Positions 46,900-54,837 of a stretch of DNA of 64,000 nucleotides are shown here, piece by piece; the first letter of the stretch is position 1; each line of letters opens with the position of its first letter. The stretch is from Actinoplanes lobatus (GTDB lineage Bacteria; Actinomycetota; Actinomycetes; Mycobacteriales; Micromonosporaceae), in the NCBI RefSeq assembly GCF_014205215.1, contig NZ_JACHNC010000001.1:8614501-8678500 (forward strand), given 5' to 3'. The position numbers and the translations under genes are program-made. Under the pieces are notes generated by a model. It was not told the origin of the DNA. It made no database searches and saw only the letters and a list, made by a program, of their open reading frames with translations.

Positions 46900-48245
46900 C
46901 AGGCGTCGCTCCGCAGATCGTCCAGCACCTGCCTCGTCACCGCCGCGGCCTGCCGCTGCGGCCGGACGCCGACGTGACGGACGCTCTTCGGCCGGCTCTG
47001 CGGCAGGACCCGCAGCAGCCGCCGACGCAGCCGTTCGCGATCTTCGGCCCCGCCCGGCCCGGCCGTGGTGCGCCGCCATGCCATGGTGCCGCCCGCGACA
47101 CAGAGCCGGGCCGACTCCGGCGCCGTCCCGGCCGCCGGCTCGGTCGCACCCAGCAGCGCATCACGCCACCGCCGGGCGGTCCGCTCCCAGTCACGGCTAC
47201 GGACACCGATCTCGCGCAGCGTCGTGCCGCCGAACCGGATGCCGAGCAGCGCGCCGGCAATCGTCTCGGCGCGGGCCGCGTGCCCGGCGAACGGCGACCC
47301 GGCCAGCAGCGCCCGGTCGGCGGCCGGCACCACACCGGCCAGGCCGATCCCGGCGACCACCGCGTCGGCGACGCACCACCGCAACGCCGGCGGCGGGTAG
47401 CGGATGTCCGGCCTCAGCAGGGTGTCGGGCGTGCCCCGCTCCAGCTCCATCACCGACCACATGGGCGCGGTCCCCTTGGTGACCGCCGCGGTGGCGTCGG
47501 CGAACAGTTCCATCGCCCAGTTCCGCCACTCCCGCTGTTCGGCGTCGCCCGCGCCGGCCCGGGCCGCCGCCGCACCGAGGACCTCCGGCGGTGACCCGGA
47601 GCCGTCGTCGTCCTCGCCCACCTCGGCCGCGACCTGGTGCCCGCACTCGTGGGCGAGGACGACCAGCCACCATGGGCGGCGGGTGACGGTCGACGGCAGC
47701 GCGATCGTGGACAGCGGCATCATCGTCGTCCACCTGGCCAGCACCGGCTCGGCCGGGACGCACAGGTCCAGCGGTACCTCGTAACGGGCGGTGGACACGG
47801 CCGTGTCGATCGGGGCCACATGCGGCAGCGGGGTCGGCGGCCGGGTCGCGGCGTCCGGGAACAGGGCCTGCCAGGTGCTGTGGACGATCTCGTCCGCGGC
47901 GGCCAGCGTCGGCCGGTAGTCGTCGTGGTGCCGCTGGTCGAGGCGGTCGCCGTACCAGCGCCAGAACCGCCGCAGCAAGGCGGTCCGGTGGTCGGCGCGG
48001 CGGCACTGTTCGTAGAGCTCGCCGCCCGTCGCTCCGGTCGTCTGTTCGAGCAGATCGTGGCGCACCTGTGCGATCCCGGTTTCGGCTATCTCCGCCAGCA
48101 ACGACATCTGGTCGAGATATTGACCCTGCGGGCCGAGCTGCCGGGCGGAAACCGCCCATTCGGCAACGTCGTCGCGGAACTCGTCGAGATCTGAAATCGA
48201 TTCCTCAAGCCGGAACCGGATGGCTGCCTGCTGCACGCCGGCCAC
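46896..48245 (-). CDS. Zinc metallopeptidase-like protein (HECGH), first gene of the CHAT-STAND operon
   Basis: A 449-residue protein starting at GTG. LVVLAHECGHQVAAEVGE carries HExxH (199-203), and NWAMELFADA at 242-251 gives a Glu at the spacing of a third zinc ligand, so it should be a gluzincin-type metallopeptidase. The N-terminal 190 residues are helical, with several Trp/His-rich segments (RRFWRWYGDRLDQRHHDDY). The C-terminal 150 residues are Arg-rich and may be non-catalytic. No signal peptide or membrane helix is seen, so it probably acts in the cytoplasm. It leads an operon whose next gene overlaps by 4 bp. A role in processing or regulating the CHAT/STAND partners is inferred. Confidence 0.82.
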   Translation of the reverse strand: MAGVQQAAIRFRLEESISDLDEFRDDVAEWAVSARQLGPQGQYLDQMSLLAEIAETGIAQVRHDLLEQTTGATGGELYEQCRRADHRTALLRRFWRWYGDRLDQRHHDDYRPTLAAADEIVHSTWQALFPDAATRPPTPLPHVAPIDTAVSTARYEVPLDLCVPAEPVLARWTTMMPLSTIALPSTVTRRPWWLVVLAHECGHQVAAEVGEDDDGSGSPPEVLGAAAARAGAGDAEQREWRNWAMELFADATAAVTKGTAPMWSVMELERGTPDTLLRPDIRYPPPALRWCVADAVVAGIGLAGVVPAADRALLAGSPFAGHAARAETIAGALLGIRFGGTTLREIGVRSRDWERTARRWRDALLGATEPAAGTAPESARLCVAGGTMAWRRTTAGPGGAEDRERLRRRLLRVLPQSRPKSVRHVGVRPQRQAAAVTRQVLDDLRSDAW

Positions 48246-48531
48246 GATAAGGCCCTGTACGTGTGATGTTGACGGCCTGTTTGTCCGTCGTTCCGGGGCT
48301 TGCCGAACGTTCCCCTCTATGGGTTAGACATTCCGGCCGGAAAGGTTGTCCTGCAGGTCAGAAGCTGAGGTCGGAACCGGTCCAAGAATGATCATCCCAA
48401 ACGGTGACATTGCAATGTGCCCGCCCGGGAGCGAACTATGGCCTGGTGCCACCCGTATACGTCATCATGAAATTCCGCGGGACCTTAGCCGTCGCTTCAG
48501 CTATGTCGGCCACGTGAGCTGGAGGAAATTC
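48246..48531. promoter_or_regulatory. Divergent promoter region between the CHAT and STAND operons
   Basis: The 286-bp gap separates the start of the metallopeptidase (48245, minus) from the ATG of the first membrane STAND gene (48532, plus). It is more AT-rich than the genes. It contains stretches such as GGTTAGACATTCC and ATGATCATCCC, but I find no convincing palindrome or -35/-10 pair. Open frames continue upstream from 48532 without a ribosome site and are probably not translated. Confidence 0.4.
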
Positions 48532-50748
48532 ATGAGTCCAACGTGGCGCGAGAATTTCTCGCGAAATGCCGATCGGGTCGTCGCCGCCATTCTCCGGGCC
48601 CGGTGGGCCCCCCACATTCTTGCGGGCGGCGCGCTCCTGACAATTCTGGTCCGCGTCCGCGTCTCCCCCAGCCCGATCCATTGGTTCTCCTTCGGCATGC
48701 TGGTGGTCGCTGTCTCCCTGCTCGTCCTGCTGACCTGGCTCTACCGGCGACGGCCCCCGGCCCGCGACTATCTCGTACCGTCGGCGCTCGCCGCCATGCC
48801 CCCGGTCTTCGTCGGGCGCACCACCGAGATGAACCAACTCGACGCCTGCCTCAGCGACCCCCGCGGCCTCCGCGTCGCGGTGATAGCCGGCCCCAACGGC
48901 ATCGGAAAGACCGCCCTCGCCGCGGTCGCCGCCACCCGGCTCGCCGCCCGCTACCCGGGCGGTACCCTCTTCGGCGACCTGAGCCGGGAGCCACACGTCG
49001 CCAGCGGCAGGCGCAACGACGACGACATCGTCCGCGACGTTCTCGGCGCCTTCGTGACCGGGCTCGGAAGACCGGATCTCCCCGTCCACACCGCCCTCGA
49101 CGAACAGTTCAGGGACCTTGCGGCGCGATACCGCCCGGTCGTGGTCCTCGACGACGCCGACGACCCGGAACTCGTCCGGCGGCTGCTGCCGTCCGGCGCC
49201 GACTGTGCCGTGCTGGTCACCACCGCGAACGGCGCCGCGTTCGACGGCCACGGCTGGCCCGTCCTGGAGCTGCAGCCGCTCGCCGAGGAACAGTCCATGG
49301 ACCTGATCCGGGCCATGGTGTCGGCGACCTGGGTCGATGACGACGAGACCTGCCGCCGCATCGTCCGGGCGATGCACGGGCACCCCAACGCCCTCCGCCT
49401 GACGGCCACCCAGCTGGCCAGCCGGAGCGGTTCGCACGCGGACGCCATCCGGCGCATCTACAGCGACCCGGTCACCACCCTGTCCGCCCTGCGCCACGGC
49501 GGCGCCGTCACCGTCGCGCTCCAGGTCAGCTACAACCTGCTCGGCGACGACGAACGACGGGGGCTGCGCCTGATCGGCTGCCTGGACCGCGTCTCCTTCC
49601 CGCTGTCAGCGCTGGCTCCCCTGATCGGCGCCGACGAGGCCGAGACGCTACGCGTGGTCGACCGGCTGCTGGTCGCCGGCTTCCTGTCCCGCAACAGCAC
49701 CGACCCGCTCGGCGTGCCGGTCTACCGGGTCAGCGAGGACGTGCTGCTGTTCGCTCGGCAGAAGTTCCAGGAGGAGAGCAAACCGGCCGACCGCAGGCGG
49801 CTGGAGCGCCGCCGCGGCGAACCGGCCGCCGACATCGCCGGGCCGATCGCCGAGGCGCGGACCCTGCTGGAGGCCGGCCAGCTGCGGCGGGCGCTGGTCA
49901 CCGCGCGGCGTGCCGTGGAACTGGCCCGCGCCACCGTCGGCCGGCCCGTCGACCTCGCCCTGGCCACCCTGGCAGAGGTGCGGGTGGAGTCCGGGGTGGC
50001 CGGCCCGTTGCGCGACTTCGTGCCGGCCGGCCTGATCGACCGCTCGCTGCCCCAGGTCGCCACGTACCGGGCTCGCCGATGCGCCGCCGTGCTGGCGATG
50101 CGCTGCCGTGACGAGGACGCCGCCCGGCGGCTCCTGGCGTCGATCGTCGACCAGTGCGACCCCTCCAAACCCGGCGAGGACGAGGAACTCGTCCTCGCGC
50201 TGCTCGAGACGGCCCGGCTGGAGAGCCGCCGCGACGTGGATCTGGGTCTCGCCTCCGTCGAACGGGCGGCACGGATCTGCGACGACCTTCCGGACGATGG
50301 CATCGACCTGCGGGCCCGCCTGCATCGCGCCTACGGGCGGGTGTACGGCCGGGCCGCCCAGCCCGTCAAGGCGCGCTGGGCGGTCCAGGAGGCCGAACGG
50401 TGGGCTCTGCGCCGCGGCCAGCACCTGCGGCTCGCATGGATCGCCTATGACCGTGCCAAACTGGCCCAACCGGACGCGACCTCCGAGGAGGCGTTCCGCT
50501 ACGCCCGCGACGCGCTCTACGCGTTCTCCGACATGGAGCACCGGTACGGCCGTGGCCGCGCCGCCCTGCTGCTGGCCGAACTGCACCGGGCCGCCGCCGA
50601 CCGGCAGGCCGCGCACGCCGACGGCCACCGCCGCCGGGCGCACATGCACTGGCAGGAGGCCCGCGACGAACTGTCCGAATGCGGCGATGACGCGGCCGAG
50701 CGCGCCCGGGAGCGGCTCGCCACACCCCCGTTCGCCGAAATGCGATGA
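48532..50748 (+). CDS. Membrane-anchored NB-ARC/STAND ATPase with helical repeats (1)
   Basis: A 738-residue protein starting at ATG 48532 (GGAGG upstream). Two hydrophobic segments at about 28-44 and 51-71 anchor the N-terminus. The NB-ARC core begins with PPVFVGRTTEMNQLDACL, then Walker A VIAGPNGIGKTALA (120-127), Walker B RPVVVLDDADDPE, sensor CAVLVTTANG and the GHPNALRL site. A winged-helix region follows (LRLIGCLDRVSFPLSALAPLIG), then TPR-like helices to the end. No DNA-binding or toxic effector domain is visible, so the membrane anchor itself or the partner gene may carry output. Its stop overlaps the next start (ATGA). Confidence 0.88.
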   Translation: MSPTWRENFSRNADRVVAAILRARWAPHILAGGALLTILVRVRVSPSPIHWFSFGMLVVAVSLLVLLTWLYRRRPPARDYLVPSALAAMPPVFVGRTTEMNQLDACLSDPRGLRVAVIAGPNGIGKTALAAVAATRLAARYPGGTLFGDLSREPHVASGRRNDDDIVRDVLGAFVTGLGRPDLPVHTALDEQFRDLAARYRPVVVLDDADDPELVRRLLPSGADCAVLVTTANGAAFDGHGWPVLELQPLAEEQSMDLIRAMVSATWVDDDETCRRIVRAMHGHPNALRLTATQLASRSGSHADAIRRIYSDPVTTLSALRHGGAVTVALQVSYNLLGDDERRGLRLIGCLDRVSFPLSALAPLIGADEAETLRVVDRLLVAGFLSRNSTDPLGVPVYRVSEDVLLFARQKFQEESKPADRRRLERRRGEPAADIAGPIAEARTLLEAGQLRRALVTARRAVELARATVGRPVDLALATLAEVRVESGVAGPLRDFVPAGLIDRSLPQVATYRARRCAAVLAMRCRDEDAARRLLASIVDQCDPSKPGEDEELVLALLETARLESRRDVDLGLASVERAARICDDLPDDGIDLRARLHRAYGRVYGRAAQPVKARWAVQEAERWALRRGQHLRLAWIAYDRAKLAQPDATSEEAFRYARDALYAFSDMEHRYGRGRAALLLAELHRAAADRQAAHADGHRRRAHMHWQEARDELSECGDDAAERARERLATPPFAEMR

Positions 50749-53015
50749 AGAGAGCCTGGTCCCGGCGCCTGCGTCGCCGCTCGACGGCGGTGTTCCCCCT
50801 GCTCCTGGCGCTGGTCGCGGTCACCGGGGCGTGGCAGGGGACCTGGCGGTCGGTGCTGCTCGCGGGCATCCAGGTTCTGCTCGCCGCGGCCGTCACGACG
50901 GTCCTGCTCTGGCCGGACCGGCCGCCCCGACCGGCGCGGCGCCCCGCCGAGGACCGGCTCGTCGGCCGGGAGTCCGACCTGTTCCAGGTGGTCAGACTCC
51001 TCGACGAACCACGGGAGACCGGCGCGCCGGCGGCGCCCAAGGCGGTCCTGATCCACGGGATGCCGGGCGTCGGCAAGACCACCCTCGCCCGGCGGGCCGC
51101 CGAGGACGTGGCCCGGCACTACCCGGATGGGCTGGTACGGGTCAGCCTCACCGACGCCGGCGAGCCGGTGGCCAGCGGCGACCTGCTCACCATGGTGTTG
51201 CAGAAGTTGGCGTGGGCGTACGAGATCCCGGCGACCACCGGCGAGCGGGTCAGCCTGTTCCGGGCTCTGGTCTCCGGCCGCAGCATCCTGTTCGTCTTCG
51301 ATGACGCCCGTGAACCGTCGCAGCTGACCGAGCTGCTGCCGAACGCGCCCGGCTCGCTGATCATCATCACCAGCCGCCGGAACCTGTCACCGCAGCTCAA
51401 CGTGCATGGTTTCGCTCTCGAACCACTATCCCCGTGGGCGGCGCTCGACCTGCTGTGCACGGTCACCGACCTGGACGGGTTCACCGCGGTCGAGTCGAGC
51501 GTACGGCTCGTCGAGGCGTGCGGCCGACTACCCGCCGCGTTGCGGGCCCTCGGCGCGCGGGTCGTCGACGAGGACGCCGACCTGGCCACGCTGAGCCCGG
51601 AGTCGATCGCCGCCGACCTGGGTCGTGCCAGCCGGCCACGCTGGGCGACCGCGGCGGTGGCCGGCATCGCCGCCGAGTTCGGCCGTCTGAGCCGCCTGGA
51701 GCGCGACGCGCTCTGCCTGCTCACCCAGGTACGGTCGTCGTCATTCGCCTCCTGGGTACTGGGACCGCTGCTGCGGCTCAGCGCCGCCAAGAGCGATGTG
51801 ATCGCCACGACGCTGGCCGGGGCGCGGCTGCTCGAACCGGCCGGGCGGGACGACCGGTTCGAGTTGGCCCGCTACCGGTTCCACCCGCTGGTCCGGACGT
51901 TCGCCGAGGCCCACCTCAATCAGGACGCGGATCTCGCGTCGACCTGCCGGGACGCCGTCGACCGGCTGCGCGCCGTCTACCTCGAACTGGCCCGGTCGGC
52001 GCTGGACGGCAGCGCCCAGCACCCGCTGCCCGGCCTGGAGACGGCCCACCACTGGATCCCGGAGACGTCGCCGCGGGCCGGGGACGCCGACTGTCTCAGC
52101 TGGATCCGCTTCGAGCAGGAGAGCCTGTGGGAGGAGGTGCCGGCGCTGCTCGACAAGGACCGCGATTTCGCGTTGCGGCTGGTGGCCGGCTTCACCCGTC
52201 CGCACCCGGCGGCCGAGGTGGTCGCCGCCCGCACCGGGTGGGCCGAGATCGCCCCGTCACCGGATCTCACGTTCGACTATCTGCTGGCCCACGTACGGAT
52301 CGGCCTGATCGCCGGGCGCTACGAACAGTGCGAGACGGTGATCGAGAACGCCCGGACACGGAACCGTCCGGAGCCGCCGCAACGGCGGGCCCAGATGCAC
52401 CTGGCAGCCGCTGAGGTCTACGGCGAGCTCGGCTGGGCACACCGGGCGAAACGGCACGTGGACGCATGCGAGACGCTGGCCGGGGCGGACGGCGATCCCG
52501 CTCTGCTGGCCCGGCTGGAGACCGCCCGGCAACTCGCCGACCTGTATTCGGACGGGCCGCTTCCGGACGATTCCTACTGGGCGGCGACCGTGTCGGCGGC
52601 CCGTCATCACGCTCATCAGCGGTACCGCAACGTCATCGACGACCTGGATCCGGAGGCCACCCGCGAGGACGCCCACGACACCGGCGACGATCACCGCCGG
52701 ACGATGCTGCACAGGCGGCTCGCCCAGGCGAACTGGGAGCTGCACGACCAGCCCCGGGCCGACGTGCGCGCCGCCCTGCTCGCCGCGGCCCGGCACGCGA
52801 TGCTGGCGGTGCTCGCCGCGGAGAGCACCGGCAACCGCTGGGAGCAGGCACGCGGCCGGCTGCTGCTGGCCCGGGCGCTGACCGCGCACGGCCGTGACGA
52901 GGACGCCTGCGCCCAGAAGCACCTGGCCGAGAAGCTGATCGCGGACGGAGGACGGCCACCGCCGTACCTGACGGTCGACGATCCGCTGTGGGCGGTGCCG
53001 GGGCTTGTCGGCTGA
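50745..53015 (+). CDS. Membrane-anchored NB-ARC/STAND ATPase with helical repeats (2)
   Basis: A 756-residue paralogue of the preceding gene, coupled to it by an ATGA overlap. Two N-terminal membrane helices (about 14-30 and 36-55) follow a very basic first 13 residues. The nucleotide-binding part has RLVGRESDLFQVVRLL, Walker A LIHGMPGVGKTTLAR (105-112), Walker B ILFVFDDAREP, sensor SLIIITSRRN, and a divergent GxP site (GRLPAALRALG). The rest is helical, TPR-like. Two tandem, non-identical STAND proteins anchored in the same membrane suggest a hetero-oligomeric receptor. Its gene ends 1 bp before the end of the converging polytopic membrane protein. Confidence 0.88.
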   Translation: MKRAWSRRLRRRSTAVFPLLLALVAVTGAWQGTWRSVLLAGIQVLLAAAVTTVLLWPDRPPRPARRPAEDRLVGRESDLFQVVRLLDEPRETGAPAAPKAVLIHGMPGVGKTTLARRAAEDVARHYPDGLVRVSLTDAGEPVASGDLLTMVLQKLAWAYEIPATTGERVSLFRALVSGRSILFVFDDAREPSQLTELLPNAPGSLIIITSRRNLSPQLNVHGFALEPLSPWAALDLLCTVTDLDGFTAVESSVRLVEACGRLPAALRALGARVVDEDADLATLSPESIAADLGRASRPRWATAAVAGIAAEFGRLSRLERDALCLLTQVRSSSFASWVLGPLLRLSAAKSDVIATTLAGARLLEPAGRDDRFELARYRFHPLVRTFAEAHLNQDADLASTCRDAVDRLRAVYLELARSALDGSAQHPLPGLETAHHWIPETSPRAGDADCLSWIRFEQESLWEEVPALLDKDRDFALRLVAGFTRPHPAAEVVAARTGWAEIAPSPDLTFDYLLAHVRIGLIAGRYEQCETVIENARTRNRPEPPQRRAQMHLAAAEVYGELGWAHRAKRHVDACETLAGADGDPALLARLETARQLADLYSDGPLPDDSYWAATVSAARHHAHQRYRNVIDDLDPEATREDAHDTGDDHRRTMLHRRLAQANWELHDQPRADVRAALLAAARHAMLAVLAAESTGNRWEQARGRLLLARALTAHGRDEDACAQKHLAEKLIADGGRPPPYLTVDDPLWAVPGLVG

Positions 53016-53016
53016 C

Positions 53017-54795
53017 CTACGGCGCCTCGCGCAGCACGACACGCCCGGGACGGACCAGCAGGATGCGGCCGTCCTCGGCAACGGTGAGCAGCTCACGCTG
53101 CGGATCGCCGTCGTACCGGTCCATCGGCACGCTGTCGCAGGTCGCGCCGGTGCACCGCCACACGGTCTGCTGCCAGTGCCGGGCCGGCTCGCCGATGGTC
53201 AGGTGGAAGCCCCGGTCCGGCGGTCCGGGCAGGGCGGCGGCCACGTAGACCGACAGTCCGGCGACGGCCAGGCCGCCGGTGCCGTTCGCGCTGTCGGTGG
53301 CGACCTGCGTCAGATCCGTGCCGCGGAACAGCCGTTGGTCGAAGTAGGCCACGATCTGGTCGCCGGCGGTGGTCCAGATACCCCGGGGTGCGACGCCGTC
53401 GTTGGCGGTCTGGCGCGGATTCGCGCAGGTCACCGGGTCACAGCTGAACCGCAGGACGCTCATGCCGGTCCAGAACGCCGCGTCCGGGCGCCCGTCGGCG
53501 CCGATCGTCAGGCGGGCGCGTGTGCCGTTGCGGTAGCCGTCCTCCGGGCTCCGGTCGGTGACGCCGATCTCGTGCCGCTGCGGCTCGGCGCACTCCATGT
53601 CCGCGCACCGGATCAGTAGGAACCGGTAGCGTCCCAGCTCCCCGCCCTCGGCCGGCGCGGCCACGAAAAACCACAGCGAGCCGTCCGGCGCCGGCGCACC
53701 GGCGGCCTCCACCGACGCCATCGGGTCGAGCTTCTCCTTGGCGCTCGCCCTCACCGGCAGCCACGCTTCCCGACACCCCTCCGGTACGCAGCGCCCATAG
53801 TCCAGGAACGGCCCGCCCTTGTCCGGTCCCCCGGTGACGGCCGTCTTGACGACCGTCCCGTCGGCGCCGATCCCGACCGTGGCCCACCCGTCGATCGCCG
53901 GCGGGCCGCCGTTGACGTCGGTGAACTCCTCGCACAGGTCGTCGTCGCAGTACCAGACCCCGGCGTCGGTCACGATCACCGGATGCCGCCCGGCCGGCCA
54001 GGTCACCGCGACCGGCCCGCTCGGTCCCCCGTCGTTGGTGCGGACCGGCCCACCGAACCGCCCGGCCACCGCCGGGCCGCCCGCCACCAGCACGGCGACC
54101 GCGAACATGGCGACCCCCGGCCAGACCCGGACCCTCCGGCCCGCCACGGCCGCCGCTGCCGGATCCCCCTGATCGGCCGAAAGAGCCGCCTCCACCGCGT
54201 CGGCCGGGTTCCGCGGCATGTGCAGGCAAGCGCTCAGGCCCACCTGCGCGACCAGCAGGAGAGGCAGCAGAACGAAGTCCGCCACGAAATCCGGAAGGAG
54301 GTAGGCCGCAAGCGCCGGCACCACCACCCCACCCAGCAGGAACGTCCCCGCCTCACGCCAGGACGCCGGCCGGTCCCGCTCCCCGATCGCCCAGGCGACC
54401 CCGGCCAGCACCAGCCGGGAGGCGACCAGCCCGCCCGCCGCGAGCACGGCCGGCACCAACGGCACCGAGCCGCTGCCGGCGACCATCAGCAGGCCGAGGT
54501 GGACCGCCCCGCCGACGGCGACGAGCCCCACCGCGAAGACCGGCAGGAACGCAACCGCCCGCCGGACGGCGCCCACCACACCGTGGCCGCGTGCGACGGC
54601 GCCGACCCCGGCGAGCAGCCCGACGATCCAGGCCGCCACCAGCACGCCGGGCATCGCCAAGGCGACCGTCGGCCGGTCCCCTGCGAACCGGTCCAGCACC
54701 GCCGTCACCAGCAGCGCGACCGCCACCACCGGCAGCAGGACGGCCGCCAGCACTCGCCGGAACTCCCACGCGAGCCGGTAACCCTCGGTAAGCAT
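53017..54795 (-). CDS. Polytopic membrane protein with external cysteine-paired propeller-like domain
   Basis: A 592-residue protein. Residues 1-245 contain six or seven membrane helices. The remaining 345 residues appear extracytoplasmic and repetitive. Five C-x4-C motifs recur (WYCDDDLCEEF, RCVPEGCREAW, RCADMECAEP, SCDPVTCANP, RCTGATCDSVP), each next to strand-like sequence and recurring IGADG or VAEDG turns, as in a beta-propeller with disulfide-pinned blades. I know no named family with this pattern. It converges on the tandem STAND genes with a 1-bp gap. An external sensor for that membrane complex is possible but unproven. Confidence 0.75.
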   Translation of the reverse strand: MLTEGYRLAWEFRRVLAAVLLPVVAVALLVTAVLDRFAGDRPTVALAMPGVLVAAWIVGLLAGVGAVARGHGVVGAVRRAVAFLPVFAVGLVAVGGAVHLGLLMVAGSGSVPLVPAVLAAGGLVASRLVLAGVAWAIGERDRPASWREAGTFLLGGVVVPALAAYLLPDFVADFVLLPLLLVAQVGLSACLHMPRNPADAVEAALSADQGDPAAAAVAGRRVRVWPGVAMFAVAVLVAGGPAVAGRFGGPVRTNDGGPSGPVAVTWPAGRHPVIVTDAGVWYCDDDLCEEFTDVNGGPPAIDGWATVGIGADGTVVKTAVTGGPDKGGPFLDYGRCVPEGCREAWLPVRASAKEKLDPMASVEAAGAPAPDGSLWFFVAAPAEGGELGRYRFLLIRCADMECAEPQRHEIGVTDRSPEDGYRNGTRARLTIGADGRPDAAFWTGMSVLRFSCDPVTCANPRQTANDGVAPRGIWTTAGDQIVAYFDQRLFRGTDLTQVATDSANGTGGLAVAGLSVYVAAALPGPPDRGFHLTIGEPARHWQQTVWRCTGATCDSVPMDRYDGDPQRELLTVAEDGRILLVRPGRVVLREAP

Positions 54796-54837
54796 CGCGC
54801 CAGGATAGGGCCCTGATGATCTCGACGCGAGCCGGTG

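Noticed and set aside
48346..48531. Longer start for the first membrane STAND gene
   Set aside because: The in-frame extension has no ribosome site and an unfavourable composition, while ATG 48532 follows GGAGGAAATTC.
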